Below, one piece after another: positions 9,641 through 22,008 of a stretch of 64,000 nt of DNA (position 1 is the stretch's first letter; each line of letters starts with the position of its first letter). The DNA comes from Favolaschia claudopus. Lineage: Eukaryota; Basidiomycota; Agaricomycetes; Agaricales; Mycenaceae. Where the stretch lies: positions 1,364,001 through 1,428,000 of the forward strand of contig JAWWNJ010000027.1 of NCBI GenBank assembly GCA_037176885.1, in the 5' to 3' direction. Made by a program: the position numbers and the translations under genes. Under the pieces are notes generated by a model. The model ran no database searches. It was not told the origin of the DNA and was given only the letters and a program-made list of their open reading frames with translations.

Positions 9641-12600
9641 TCCCGTACCTTGATACTTTGTCCCTCAGTACACCTTGATGTCCTCTCTATCCCTCCCCAC
9701 GGTCTACACACACGGTTTGTCCTATCCATCCCCCACCGCCGCGCCTCCCTCTCTCTGGCCATCATTAGCACCTCTGCCTCCGCCTCCGTCATTTCACCTG
9801 AAGAATGACGGAGGCGAGTGATGGGTTTGGAGGGAGTACGAGCAGAGGTTGATGTCGTCAGAATATCATTGGGTTAAGGGTGTGACGACGACGGTGTTGG
9901 AAGTAACGGCGGCGGTGTTTCGGAGTAACGAGGAGGCCTTTGAAGTGCCTTTGAAGGTGACGATCTATTTCGAAGATGCCACTGATATTATGAGCATTAT
10001 AACGGCGATCGACATGACGAGAACGGTGGTTGGATGTGGCAACAGCAGCGGTGGTGGAGGTGGTGAAAGCAGGGTAGAGATAATATTGTGGATGTGTGAG
10101 AGGTATATATTCAATCGGCATATAGTAGTTCAAGGAACAAACTGCGCCGTTCTGCATGAGCAGAATGTGTGTTCTATCTCACTTCCAAACTTTGAACAAG
10201 ACATGAAATTTTAGATCTGCTGCAACCTAATTACATAGAAGAAAATATTCGTTAGAACTCTCTCTAGAGCGAAGTCGTGGAACGACCCTGTCGGCGATGC
10301 GTAGACGACGGCAGCGGTTGTTCTGTCAAATTCTTGAAGTCAGGTTGTGACTCGAAGGATTCCGGAAATCAGTACTCGGGGCGCGCGGAGGTACTGAAAT
10401 CTTAAGGAAGAAAGATGCATAGGACTTGGAATTTTTCCAAGTCCGTCAATTAGGGCGGCGGGTGACGGCATCGCGGCGCCGCCCTCCCGCCACCTTAGCA
10501 CCGTTGACACCTGCCGCGCCAACTGCCACACACGTAACAAGCCGCTGTAAATCCAGCCAATGGTGAGTCGAATAAATCTCGTCGTCTCCGATTCTGCTTA
10601 CTGCGTTTTATTTCTTCAGGGAAATCCCGCCAAAATTATCGGAATCTGTTCCTGTAACGTGCCCGAAACTTTCTATATAAAAATATTGGTACGTTTCCCA
10701 CTCTTTATCTCAAGTGCACAAAATGGCCTGGAAGATGCTCTAGTTCTTAGTGCGGATTGAAGGCTCGATTGAACTCACAAGTCTCACCTCTCTAAATAAA
10801 TGCTCCTTTGCCAACAAACAGCGTGGTAACACAATGGTAACATGCTGAAGGCTATCAAGAACTTGTATTGTGCGAGACAAGTCTTCGCATCTTGGAAAAA
10901 CTCAACTGTTTCCTCTATTTCAACACACAGCACAGCCGACAATAACGACGGATGCGCGATTCATCCAAGTCGAAACAAATCACAAACTGTTATCTTATTG
11001 CAGTATGTTACGAAGGCCACAACAGATGAACTTTATAAGACTTTATATGATCAAAACCTGGGTGCAGAAGTGATCGAGGAGAAAAGAAGGGTGAGGGCGG
11101 CGAGAGATTTGACAGCGACGGCAGAGGAGGCGCACCCGTTGGTGGTAGAGATGCCAGAGCCAATGCCGGAGCTGGGGGACGAGGAATCGTGGGTTATTCA
11201 GAGTGACGGGGGATTTCAGTGGCAGAGGTGGATGCAGAGACGTCCGTCCCCGCGACGTCGGTGCGGACGTCAGCGCAGACGCAGCGTGCGAGGCTTCGAA
11301 CAGATGGGAGCGATCAAACTTTGAAATAAGAGGGTGGAGACAGTTGTTCCGAAAGGCGCTGGTGAAGGAAAATGCGGAAACGACGGCGGCGGGAGAAATC
11401 GACGGTGCGAGCCCAGAAAGAATACGGACACCGCATGACTGACGACGGTGGAGGGTACGATGTGCTCAAATGTGGTGGTATTGCGTTGAGAATGTTGCAG
11501 ACCGAGATGGAGACAGGAAGCACGTAAATGACGGCGGGGCAGCCGAAGCGGCGGTGCAAGCCAAGGAAGCGGGTGAGCGCCGCAGAAACAGAGTAGTATA
11601 AAGGTACGGTGCGTTACAAGGTGTCGAAGTTACTGTTCATTTTTTGCAGGGCGTGTGGGGCGTGGTATGTGGAAACGACGGCGGCAGACAGCAACGGCGG
11701 TGGGAGATATAAAAGGGTGGGGTGGGCTAAGGAGGCGATGGAGGTGGAGGGCGAGTCTTGAGTGAAGGTAGATATGCTGCCGTTGGATGTTTACAGGGCG
11801 CGAGGAGGGCGGTATACGCAAAAATCGGTGGCGAAGCGGTGGGACCGACGGCGCAAAGCGAGGAAGCGGGCGGAGACCGCAAAAGTTGCGGAGGGTATGA
11901 GGGCAAAGTTCTCAAAGGTATTGAAGCTGTCGTTGTGTTTTGTCAGGGATGGAAGGGGGCAAGAGACCCGGAACCGGCGGCGGCGGAGCGAAATTGGCGG
12001 GGCGATGTGAGGAGACCCGCTGGAGACCGAAGACTCAAGTAAAAGCAAGTAGAGAGTCGCTAAATATTGCTGATACAGTTTGAAGGCCGCAAGGGAAGTG
12101 GGAGAGGGAAGGGAGAACAAGGTGCGTTCGGCGGGTAATCGACGACAGCAGAGGTTAACGGGAAGCTAGCGACCTGATACTTCGCATGCATATTCTTAGG
12201 CCTAGCAAGAGGCCGCTGTAAAATATCCAGGCCATTTGGGCCCGCCGTCGTGAAACGCTGAGGAATATAAGCGTACAGCAGCATCGATGATATCACACTT
12301 TATACCCCTCCATCTGCCCCAAAAATCGCCGAAAGAGTGCTCACTAGACAGCCTACACAAGCTTAATACCTCCTAGCACCAGAGAGCGAGCAGGCGGTGG
12401 ATGTAGCGACGGCAGAGCAACAACGGAGACGAAGAGAGTAAGTTTGATCGCATGTCAATACGACCAAATAACCCGTTCCGTGCCCGCCAACGACGGCGCG
12501 GTCTAGCGCGGTCCTAACTTGGCATATGGCCTCGGAGGTAAGCCTTATTATGTGATCTCGACGCTGTTGCCAGAGCTTGAAGATAGGTATAACTGACCCG

Positions 12601-12894
12601 ATTTACCCCCTCTCGAAGCTTGATTTGTCATCAAAACGTCTGTGCCTGGGCTGTAACTTGGACTTACAGTGACGGCGACTTTGAATGCCTTTACTTATAA
12701 GGAAACTCTGGCCTTGGGTTTTAAAGGTAGTCTGCGCCGCGCAGGAACCCGAACTTGAACATTGACAAACAAACTGAAGCCATTCAGTCAGTCATAGAGG
12801 GTGAGCTGGACCTGCCGTGTCGCTTTGCTGATGTTTTAGTCCTTAGAGGACTTTGATTGTCGGACTTTTTATCGCAGGGTTTTTGCCATTGGGA
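9641..12894. other. Low-complexity, GACGGCGG-rich stretch
   Basis: There is no gene I can support over about 3.2 kb. The plus strand is enriched in variants of ACGACGGCGGCG, which makes open frames of biased composition on both strands (for example 9849-10,214 and 10,842-11,324). None shows a recognisable domain or a convincing exon structure. Confidence 0.4.
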
Positions 12895-13385
12895 GCGCAA
12901 CACGATCTGCGCTTCAGCGCAACCCTTGTACAGATGCTGAGAATGGAAACGAAAAGACTCCAGAGCACTGATCACTCCAGAAATCTGGGAGCGTCCAACG
13001 CTAGAGCCTGTGATTGTCCCGCCTCCGCGCTTTTTCTATCCATTTGGTCAGTATGTTTCGTTGGCAAAAATTATTGCGAATACGGAATAAAGAATGATGG
13101 CGTACCTTTTCGCGTGTACTTTCGTACTCAAGAAACATTGCGACTTTTGCTGCGGTGATAGGCATAGCGGGAAGAGGTGTGAGTCTGCTATTTTGGGCCG
13201 CTTTCAAGGCTTCCGAAGTATTCTACCAGGTCTCGTAGGAGCGAAAGTGGCGCTCATATGTACCCGGAGTCCCTTTATTCTCCTGCTCCTTTGCACGAAT
13301 TTTCAAGCGAATGGAGTGCGATTCGGCTTCGAGAGCATCAAGCGAGTATTTGAGCCGCCCAGGAGAAGGTCCAGGGTCAAATATA
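12895..13385 (-). pseudogene. Paralogue fragment of the 28.3-29.1 kb gene
   Basis: The minus strand closely matches the gene relic at 28.48-28.94 kb over most of its length: the motif YSLDALEAES, the stretch LTPLPAMPITAAKV and FLEYESTREK, then an intron with the donor at the same place, and an exon with ISALESFRFHSQHLY. A Trp codon of the better copy (ETWWN) is a TAG stop here (13,225-13,223). Homology stops abruptly near 12,895, after the motif EAQIVLRS. It is dead by nonsense mutation and truncation. The family is not identified; see the copy at 28,256. Confidence 0.7.
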
Positions 13386-14471
13386 AAATAATAATATTTG
13401 TTTACTTTATGTAGTCCATTCTTGTTTCCTATTTACCTTTAGTGTTCGTCTATATCACGTTTGCCACGAATCTCATACTTGGGTATCGTAAAAATTTCTA
13501 TTTTATGATTTTGAAGTGGAGTGATCTTCACTCTTCAATTAATTTTGAGTGCTAAAACACGCCGTGTGCGTGACCTGGTACAGCCCCTCGGACGCGTTCG
13601 GCAAGCGGCCGATGACACAATAGACCACGTACATTGATATACTGTGACTGTGACATCAATCCAGTCCTTTCGGCTTGTTTGCCGTGTTGAAACCGGTCAT
13701 TTTCGTTTCTGAATGCTGGCAATTGATGGACTTGATGGCCTGGAAGGCCGCCTGATCATTATCAGCTAGCCGCGTTTTCGTTTTCGATTTTCGTTCATAC
13801 CGGTTTCCTCAGCCTACAAGCACTTTGGGGGAAAGTTTTGGCTGAGAGAAAGCATTGTATATACTCTATAATCCAAATGACTGTAGTAGTTTCTTTCGTT
13901 TTTACCCCAGAGCATACAAACCAGCGAATTCCACCCACTGATCTGTGTATTGCATATTGTCTGAGTCAAATTTCGGAAAAGTGCTACAGTCAAATTCATG
14001 AATGGCATGTACGGTAGGTACCCTTTCCGGGTATACGGAGAGCCATAGTCTGATTCAATGTACCGGAATTTTTAGGCGGGCAATTGTAGGGGCACCGCAG
14101 TTTATTGGGTATTGGTACAGTGATTTGCCTAGAAATAGCGCGGTATGAGCTAAAGTATACTCCTAATGAGTATCCAACTACTTTTTGTAATTTTCTGTGC
14201 CCTGAGGAGGCCATTCTGAATCAAAATGAGCAGAAAGTAGCACGTACCTTCCAAATGCGGCAATACCGCTAATGCGATCACCGATTTTTGACAGCGTTGC
14301 CGACCACCACCTGAGCAAGGTAACCAGAGTGGGCTGGTTACCCTATGTATACTCTATATATCTTTTATTTAAATGCCGGTGCACCCTTGAAGGGGGTCAG
14401 ATTTCTCTTTTTCAGCATAGTCGGCAGTGACCCCCTGGTCGGTACGGAGGCGGTATGGTTGCTGAGCACTA
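13386..14471. other. Non-coding stretch
   Basis: I see nothing I can support as a gene, RNA or bounded element in this kilobase. Confidence 0.4.
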
Positions 14472-14638
14472 GGGGCTCGTCGTCTCGTCTCGTCCCAGAA
14501 ATCATTTATTTCCATGATGAGCTGATGAGACGATGATGCCACGCCGCTTCTCGCTCTACTGGCTCCAGATTTTCAATCCATCAAGGAATTAATTATTTTC
14601 TCGACACGAGCTGACGAGACAAGAATTGATGAGAAACA
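14472..14638. mobile_element. Degenerate MITE related to 2606-2789
   Basis: The left end GGGGCTCGTCGTCTCGTCTC follows a TA. The right end, read in complement, contains TCAATTCTTGTCTCGTCAGC. Both match the terminal sequence of the MITE at 2606-2789, as does the inner CATGATGAGCTGATGAG. The right boundary is blurred. Confidence 0.5.
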
Positions 14639-14752
14639 GGTGAGATTTGACAGGTGCCGCGTATTGCCGAGGTGTTGGCCGCAATATGTGCCGCGATCAA
14701 ATTACTATATCGAGCGCGCACGTTGCGGCGGAATGTGCGCATTGCGCAAGTA

Positions 14753-15145
14753 CAGTTGCGGCAAAATCAAATTACTTACCAAATATGGAAATTCTCATCA
14801 ATCCCCTCCTTTTGCACCCAGATGAATGGTTGTTTCATGCGGTAAGCGGACAGAAATACTTAGAGGCTCCATCTTGTACGCCTGGTGTGGAAAAATTTGT
14901 GTCTTTGCATTGATGTTGGCTGGATAGCCGCCAAGTTTGTGTATCAAAGTGCGGCCAAAATCAGTTGGAAGTATGATGAATTTGGTTTTTTTTTTTTTTT
15001 TTTTTTTGTGCCTAGATGTATTCAATCAAAGGAGTCCAGGCCTTTTGTGCCATTCCAGCCTACGTATGGATGGTTTTTCTGTGCGGTCGGGCAGTTCTGA
15101 TGAGAATTTCCTTATTTGGTAAGTAATTTGATCTTGCCGCAACTG
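14753..15145. mobile_element. TA-flanked MITE (CAGTTGCGGC family), copy 1
   Basis: A 393-bp element with inverted repeats of about 55 bp beginning CAGTTGCGGCAAAATCAAAT, flanked by TA at 14,751-14,752 and 15,146-15,147. It contains a run of about 20 T. A second copy lies at 31,226-31,594. It ends 125 bp before the start codon of the forkhead gene, so it sits in that gene's probable promoter or leader. Confidence 0.85.
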
Positions 15146-15270
15146 TAATATATTTTTCACGCGTCTTGTCACGTTAACACGTTACAGTACACATGTGATC
15201 TGTGGAAGGCTGTGCCGTCCTTTTCGCGAATCGTCCACCGTTACTGCTTGGCCACTGCAATCCACTCGTC

Positions 15271-16399
15271 ATGCTTGAATTCGCGACCGTTACTCCAGTG
15301 GCGCCACTTCGGGCTCACGCTAGTCACAGCCGTGACTACGACTCCTCTGTCGCCCCTGAATTCAACCGCAATTTCAGAGCTGTCTCAACGCCGCAGCTGT
15401 GCCTCACTGACGCTCTACACGACGGCTTTGAGTCCGATACCACTCCCGCCGTCAAAACCTCCCCTGATTGGTCCTCAATGTTGTTGTATTCTGATAGTTA
15501 CCCTTTCACGTTACACCCTGGTTCGTTCGCGTCACCTTCTGACGAGGCTTACTCCGCCAACGATCTGCTGTGCGTCTCTGCAGAGGAGGATGAATTGCCT
15601 CCAACCCCCTACTGTATCGCGCCGAATGCGCTGCAGATCGACGATGGCTGTCATTACTCAGTGAGCCTCTATCCTATTCAATCATCAGCACTGTTTTCAA
15701 CCCATGTAGCACGACACTCATCACGGTGGAACCCCCTCCGCACACCCATTGGCCAGTATCAAGAACGAGCCGATGGACGAGGACCACACCTCTTCCCCGC
15801 TTTTTTCGGTATCTTTGACTTCCTATGCACCCGCTCTGGGCCAATGGGGTGCTCCCACTGGGGACGGCCACTCCAGCCACTTGGACTTCCCAGACCCTGG
15901 CGAGTCCATCCGCCGCGAAGCTGGTGACGCCCTCTCCCCCTACCTCCCCATCTCTCTCAACGCCGTCATTCACTTCCCACTCAGCTCCAAGCCTTCTCTT
16001 CCGCTATTCGTACTCATTCAGCTCGCTATTTACTCCAGCACCCCAAAAAAGCTCACGCTGCAAGAGATTTGCACCGCCCTTCGCTCGCGCTTCCCGTATT
16101 TTGTGACGCGCACCGCGATGCCTAGATCGGTGCGACACTTACTGAGTTTGATGACCATATTTCAAAAGATCCCGCGGCTAAAGGGCCAGCGTGGGAAGGG
16201 GAGCTACTGGACTCTCAATACCTTGGCGGTGTCGAGATTTGGACGGTACAAGAGGGAGAGGAAGCGTGCAAAGAGGGGCAAGGTTGATGATATCAACCCG
16301 GCCGCCAAGAGACGTAAATCGGCGACGGTAAAGAAAAAGGCTGCACATGTGGCAGCTAAACCGCCTCGCGCCAGGCTCAAGTCCCATCTCTGCCTATAA
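15271..16399 (+). CDS. Divergent forkhead transcription factor
   Basis: Probable nuclear DNA-binding transcription factor of about 359 residues. Exon 1 is 15,271-15,660 and exon 2 is 15,710-16,399, joined by a 49-bp GT-AG intron (15,661-15,709) that keeps the frame. I chose the ATG at 15,271 because it is the first ATG in the open frame. Residues 1-220 are Ser/Pro-rich and of low complexity. Residues about 224-300 form a forkhead (winged-helix) domain: KPSLPLFVLIQLAI, then KLTLQEI, RFPYF, the recognition-helix region RSVRHLLSLM, and GKGSYWTLN. The tail is Lys/Arg-rich with several nuclear-localisation-like clusters. Compared with the usual NSIRHNLSLN, the recognition helix has lost both the first Asn and the Asn after His, so DNA preference may be unusual. 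No frame break is visible. It is the best candidate for a functional host gene in the window. Its targets cannot be told from the sequence. Confidence 0.8.
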
Positions 16400-17791
16400 T
16401 AGCTGGTGCGTAATCTCAGTGTCACATCCCATCAATTCATTCATTCGCAAAACTTTTCAAAGCCAAATTTCCCGAGGCAGTATCGTGTGCAATAAGACCG
16501 CCGAGAGTCCAGCAATTCGCGAACCTAGAATATATACATAGAGTATTGTTGCGCCTAAAGCTTCATGACCAGTCGCATTTCCTGGGTAATCACCTAAAAT
16601 GTCTGCCCGCAACCTCCTGGATTCTGAGGGTTTTTATCTGCAAATTGGACAACTTGACCTAGGCCTCAGAATGTATACACAGATCAATGTAAGTAAAGTA
16701 CGCTCTCCAACGGCGCCGCGCATTGTCGTCTCTTTCTTTGCATTGGAAACACTCGAAGGACGCGCACCGAGACCGCTTAACACCTCTATCCCGATCGTTG
16801 TCATGCTCAGCCGGGGATGTCCGCCCTCGAATTTTCACTAGAGTACTGTGGGCTGAATTAGCGGCAATTGGTGAACCAGAGGACACCCGCTTCATGAGAG
16901 TGATGAGAAACTGGCTCTATTTGTGTAATTCATGGTCCACAGGATAGTCAGCGCGAACTCCAAGAGAGATTCCAACGTTCGGGAGACACTATCAGACCTT
17001 TGTTCCCATCTGAAGATGACCTCAGCTAAGTACTTGGACCAACTTCTCGTAACCTTCATCTCCGATTAGCACTGTCTGAGCCTGGGAAGACAGTGTGCCG
17101 TTTTGTGATGCGGCAGAGAGGGACCGATCTGATGTGACCTGATCCGAGCTTCTCCTCTTCCTCTACCACCACCCAACCACCACCATCGACTTCCCGTTCA
17201 CCCTCTCTCACCTCGCTAGAGCTCATCGTTCACGACACTTTTTCTACGATAAATACGTCCCCGAACCTGTTGACGAAACCCCCGATGAGATCAGAGACGA
17301 TCGAAATTGTAACTCAGCATCCTTTCATCTTACGACCTTATGAGGCCTAACACGGCCTTATCCTTATTTTTTCCGACAGGAGAGCATTCGCCGCATCAAC
17401 TTCATGTTGACTCTTGAGCTAGGATTCTGCGCATTCAGTTGCATCATTTACATCGGCCCGGCGCTTACAGCCGCGAGGTGAGGTCAAGGCGCCTTGGGGT
17501 GATGGGCCATCAACCTTGGCTGACCTTGAGGTCACATCTGGGTTGATTTTGATTTGACTAAAAAAGAGCAGTACGGTAAGGGTTGGCGGGGATTTCGTAT
17601 AGTAGGTAGTTCGGAAACGGTAATATAGACTATAGCAAAAGAGAAAAAGAAGTTTAAGTATCACACATGGGAATGAAAGCTTGAGGAGAATATTTGAGAT
17701 GGAACGGGAAGTAAGGGGAAGAGGGAGATTTGGGGTGGGTATGAATCAAGGTCCAAGAATACAGAAGAAGAAGAAAAGAGAGCAGAGAGGA
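16400..17791. other. Non-coding stretch
   Basis: I see no gene or bounded repeat. It presumably holds the 3' region of the forkhead gene at its left end. Confidence 0.4.
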
Positions 17792-18100
17792 TTAACCAGG
17801 GGATTGTATGAGAGGGTGGACCGACGACTTATCCAAAGCCTGGTGAAGGTCCTTCATGCGCCCCGCCAGAGTTACCGCCAACTCCTTACGACGTGGACAG
17901 GTATATGAATCTGCGCGGTGCTTTCCCCCACAATTGAGGCATTCCAGGGTCCAAACGAAAAACGGTTCGTGCCTTCCAGCCTCTTCCATCTTCATACTCC
18001 CACCAAAAATGTCTTCGCAGCCGTCTATGTAACAAGTCGACCGCCACCGGCAAATTGCAATCCCCAAGGTAATCCCATTGCTCCCTATCGCTCCTCGCAC
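17792..18100 (-). pseudogene. Zinc-knuckle fragment, LINE ORF1-like
   Basis: A short minus-strand frame ends in a CCHC-type knuckle, CLNCGGKHRADSYTC, followed by a basic stretch and a stop codon at 17,792. Knuckles of this shape close the ORF1 (nucleic-acid-binding) protein of many fungal LINEs, and of some retroviral-type gag proteins. Only the tail remains. It abuts the 3' truncation of the next gene relic (18,290-19,747), which suggests that a 5'-truncated element or a rearrangement joined the two. Confidence 0.4.
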
Positions 18101-18289
18101 TTACGCGGCTGCCGTGATTGAGACACCCCCGCTCGTCGTCCCTGCGAGCAACGTCACTCTCGCTCCTCCTCCTGCTTTAATTCCTGCGGCCCCAGCCATA
18201 ACTCCCGCGGCTCAGGCCCCTGCTCCTCCTCCTCCCATCTCCCAAAACTCCACCGCCGAAAATATTGACGTGCCTAGAAGTCGAGACAT

Positions 18290-19747
18290 ATTTGCCAACA
18301 AAATAATTATAATTACCGACTGATCCTCTGACTCGACTGACTTGCTGTCGCTGTCCTTGTCGCTGAATTGATCGATTTGCTGCTGCGCGTCATATTCTTC
18401 CCATCTTTGATATATATCAAAGGGAATGCAGAGGTTGATTAGCATTTTTGCCGTTTTGAAATGAGGTTGATGTGGGGACTTTGCGTTCGGTTTATAGAAG
18501 CGATCGGCTATGACATTGACGTCAGGAGTACGGGGAACTATCTCAACCCAGTCTTTGGTGAAGAGCTGGCAGTCGGTGCTGGACAAAGGAAAGTTGTTCG
18601 TGTGCGTGAACCATTTGGGGCTAAGACGCGTCCAAGCTAGATTCAAAATGTCGAGAGCACCAACACTTGCCTTGATTTTGTCAACGACGCAAAACATATC
18701 CTGGGCATTCATTGTGAGTAGCCCGACTTCAAAGAGTACAACGATAGATAGGCAGGATAACTCACGGCTATGATATCCGCTGTGACGCGACCAGGCTTTC
18801 TGATGACCCCGCGCAGTTCTAATGTGATTCGATGATCCGATCCATGGGCATACGCCAGTTGTTGAACATGAGCTCGTGTTTCGAGATAGCTCGCATGCCT
18901 TTCGGTATAGCCGTATCCGGAAGATGGCGCCGGGGGAGCAAGTGATGCTAGTACAGACGAGTTAGGGCCACCGTTGCCCGGGATCCTGACATCAGGAAGG
19001 CGATGCGAAGGAACAGGAGGGGGAGGCATTGACCCCGAACCGTAAGATCCATATTGAGGATAAGCGCCGATTGACTGTATCGGTCCACTAACAGCTCGCC
19101 CACCTGCAGACAATTAGATGAGAATACAACTGATCTCAGAGAGCAAGACTAACCTCGATTTGCGTGAGCATTTGCCTGCTGTATCTGCGCTACAGAGCCT
19201 GAACTCAGCGGAGCCGGGTGGCGACCTCGAGATACATAAACATATGATTTGCAAGTCGAAGAGATAGCTTTACCTTGCCGTTGTGAAGGACCCGCCTCTG
19301 TAAATTGGTTAATATGGGAATATATTATGAACACGATGGGACTTGAATACCTGTACGCGAAACCATTCGGACGGTTTTGTCGGTGTCAGTCCTCTTCTTG
19401 TGAGCAATCCCCGAGCCCTTGTTCTCGTAATGTTCCTTGCAGTCGGGGCATACACCAAAGCCGTCAGCTGTGTGCTGTTTATCATGCAGCATGTACAGCT
19501 CAACCCCGGGAGGGAGGAGCTTATTGCAAGATGGTCGTTGGCATCGATGCCGAGAAGGCTCGTAAGGCGTTAAATCAGCATAAGCATGAACGTCACCAGG
19601 AGGATGGAAGTTGCTGGCCATCCTCAGGTGTGCAACGAGACAGAAGACTGCGCTGAATACCACCAACAAAATTTTCAAGCTGTGATGGTGGACAAAGGAC
19701 AAGTTGACGGTATCCTGCCTGCCGAACAACTTGAATGATGTGGTCAT
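18290..19747 (-). pseudogene. Truncated gene, alpha-kinase-like N-terminal region
   Basis: Five exons join in frame on the minus strand: 19,747-19,351, 19,297-19,274, 19,225-19,154, 19,103-18,766 and 18,700 to about 18,290, with GT-AG introns of about 48-65 bp. Translation could start at 19,747, or at the internal Met of MASNFHPPGD. Between these lies a hydrophobic run (LKILLVVFSAVF) that could also be read-through of a leader. Exon 1 holds a CX4C...CX2C zinc-finger-like site (CQRPSC to CPDC). Exon 4 is Pro/Ser/Gly-rich. Exon 5 has SPKWFTHTN and IPFDIYQRWEEYDAQ, then an acidic tail. The layout resembles the N-terminal half of agaricomycete proteins that end in an alpha-type kinase domain, but no kinase motif is present. 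The frame runs into the LINE-like fragment at 18.1 kb, so the 3' part is lost. The name is tentative. Confidence 0.4.
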
Positions 19748-20203
19748 GGAGCGTCTGCTAAGTGTTCAGGGTAGAGCCAGGGATGCCGTGGGAGCAGTAC
19801 GGAATGGGAGATCGGTGTATGGTGAAATTCAAGTCAGACAAGACGGCAATTGAATCGAATTGTACAATGAGAACGAGGCTGATGTTTCTTCTTTCAGTTG
19901 TCAAAAATGAAGAATATCCTCAAAGATGAAGGGAGAACCACCCCAAGACTCCATGGGATACTGCAGCGACGCAACTCCGAACGCCAGGCGATGCAACTCC
20001 GATGCCGTAGGACGGCTGAGTCGGAAGTTGTCAAACAAATTTAGAGCGGGATTGACACAAACTGGAAGCCGATATTCGGGGGCAAGACGATCTGAACAGA
20101 GACACGAGAGGGTTGAGAACAGGTCTAAGCAGACCTACAGTCGTGAACAAGCGCGAAGATGTGTGGTAATATTTGCTAGATACTCGAGTTGTACACAAGT
20201 CAT
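19748..20203. other. Non-coding stretch
   Basis: No supportable feature. The left part is probably the 5' flank of the truncated gene ending at 19,747. Confidence 0.35.
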
Positions 20204-20342
20204 AGGCTCCATTCGGCTGTCGTGTCTTAGCGTCACTTAGCGTCACTTTGGAGCACTTGGGAAAAATTCCACGCCAAACTTTTGGTGAGAAATACTCTTA
20301 AGTGACGTCAAGTGCTCCGAAGTGACGCAACCGAATGGAGCC
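20204..20342. mobile_element. Short MITE with GGCTCCATTCGG ends
   Basis: A 139-bp element with inverted repeats starting GGCTCCATTCGG, and subterminal copies of GCGTCACTT and GGAGCACTTG in opposite orientation at the two ends. ATA is found on both sides, a possible 3-bp duplication. The GG start and a 3-bp duplication would suit PIF/Harbinger, but this is weak. Confidence 0.7.
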
Positions 20343-20462
20343 ATAACAACAACTGCAAGGACCAAACGACCAACGATTTGCCTCCCTCCAGATCGGTGAC
20401 CAAGTCAGTCTGTATGCAAGTCTCAATAAAATTCAGATCAATGATTGAGCAACGCACCGGCA

Positions 20463-21170
20463 TCAAGAAGATTCTGCATCAGTTAAATCAGCGAAGTGTA
20501 GAGGAACATCGTCGTCAGACTGGTTGCTGCCAGTATCCTCGAGCGGCGGAGGAACTGGCAATCCCCCATAGTATACATAGCCAGCGATGGGATCTCCCCC
20601 TTGGCGAAGGTCTTCCTGGCCCGGAATGAGCTCCATCGGAGCCTCCCGAGCGTCGTCCCATCCACCAGTCAGGTCCTCGTCTACCAGCACAATGCGATCT
20701 AAGATAGCGCAATAAACGGTCCAAAAAGTGCGGTGCGTCACTTCCGGGCGGCCCAAAGCCTCGTAGACCGCCTCGACTTTTTGCGTGAAAACCGGTGGAG
20801 TGAGCGCAAATACAGGGTCATCTGGCGGGGCCCATTGTTGCTCCATTTCGTCGAACAGCTCCGGTGAAACAATGACCTTGAAAAATTGTTGAGAGATAAG
20901 TCATTGAGATCATTGATGCGCTACCTTGTAATCCTCGGTCCCATATAGATGCGGCTTGGCTGCAATTAAATCCGGAATACCCTGAGGAAGGATCTTGTTC
21001 TTGTCGCGACGGCGGGGTGTTGAATTGAAACGTCGTACCCATGCATCAATTTCTCGCTGAAGCCACGGAATGTGTCGTAGCGCAACATATTCCGTTACTG
21101 TTACATAGACCAAGGAGGATTTGAGATGTATCAAGGGGGTCCAACGATAAGAATTGATGACATCACGTAG
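20463..21170 (-). pseudogene. 3' fragment of an unrecognised multi-exon gene
   Basis: The minus-strand exon from about 21,170 contains VPWLQ-like text (HIPWLQREIDAWVRRFNS) and a basic patch, RRRDKNKILPQGIPDLI. It splices via a 48-bp intron after TEDYK to an exon running to 20,463. That exon contains SPELFDEMEQQWAPPDDPVF and a Glu/Asp/Pro-rich tail. The pattern resembles the C-terminal region of multi-copy, transposon-associated mushroom proteins, but I cannot name the family. The upstream part is missing; a MITE begins 43 bp away at 21,213. No obvious frame break occurs inside the fragment itself. Confidence 0.45.
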
Positions 21171-21212
21171 GGGAGTGGGAGGTCCCGCGGGGTCGAAAAA
21201 AAAACTTTTGTA

Positions 21213-21795
21213 AGGTAGGCGTCAGTCACTTACAACAAGCGGTCACATGACGTGTCACGTCACGCGTAACGCGGCAAAAATTTCGACACGAAAACAAAAC
21301 CTGCTGGATTTTGCTCAATTTCAACGATTTTGAGGTCGAAAAAAAATCGCTCATTATGTAATCATAACTGGAGATAGGATGAGATTTCTCTAGCCATTGT
21401 TGTATGATGCCCCAAGATGTTGCGCACTGCAGCCAATGTTCACGGTATAGCGTGTACGCTGTTGTGCTGGCGGCTTGCCGGTAATTGATGGGATCCTACC
21501 CTATATGGTGCGTGGGAGCATTACATAAGCGGCAAATTTCGCTCTCGTCCCAAACCAAAATGGCTCCAATCGCTGAAAAACTCATTTCTGCATTCAAAAA
21601 AAATGGGTTGGAAGAATGGTCTACTGCTCCATCCCAAGAAAGTATTTTTGAATTCTGAGACCAGGGATGTCTTCCATTTGCTCAAATACACCATTTCTAG
21701 GTCCCACTTTTTACCCTAATGTTTTGTGGCCAGAGCTTAATGGCTGTCACACTTTGGTCATGTGACCGCTCGTTGTAAGTGACTGACGCCTACCT
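21213..21795. mobile_element. TA-flanked MITE with AGGTAGGCGTCAGTCA ends
   Basis: A 583-bp element with 40-bp inverted repeats beginning AGGTAGGCGTCAGTCACTTA and continuing into GCGGTCACATGAC. It is flanked by TA at 21,211-21,212 and 21,796-21,797. It is non-coding. Confidence 0.85.
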
Positions 21796-22008
21796 TAGGT
21801 CAAAAGTTTTCGGCTTAGAAAGACGCCGGATTATGATTTTTATCGTTGCTACAACGCAGAATTGACTGCCTTGAGCCCTCCGGCTAATTTTCAGACACTC
21901 TACATGACGTGTACACATGCCGGCTATTTCCGGCTGGATGCCGACCCTGCCGGGCGTTGTACACGTTTGACAGATGTCTGATCTTCTCTCCCTTGCGGCG
22001 GCGGCCTA

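Noticed and set aside
9849..10214. Open frame of 121 codons in a GACGGCGG-rich stretch, plus similar ones at 10.8-12.0 kb
   Set aside because: Composition-driven: the same stretch is open in several frames and on both strands, with no domain or splice pattern.
15202..15270. Earlier start for the forkhead gene
   Set aside because: The frame is open from 15,202 but has no ATG before 15,271.
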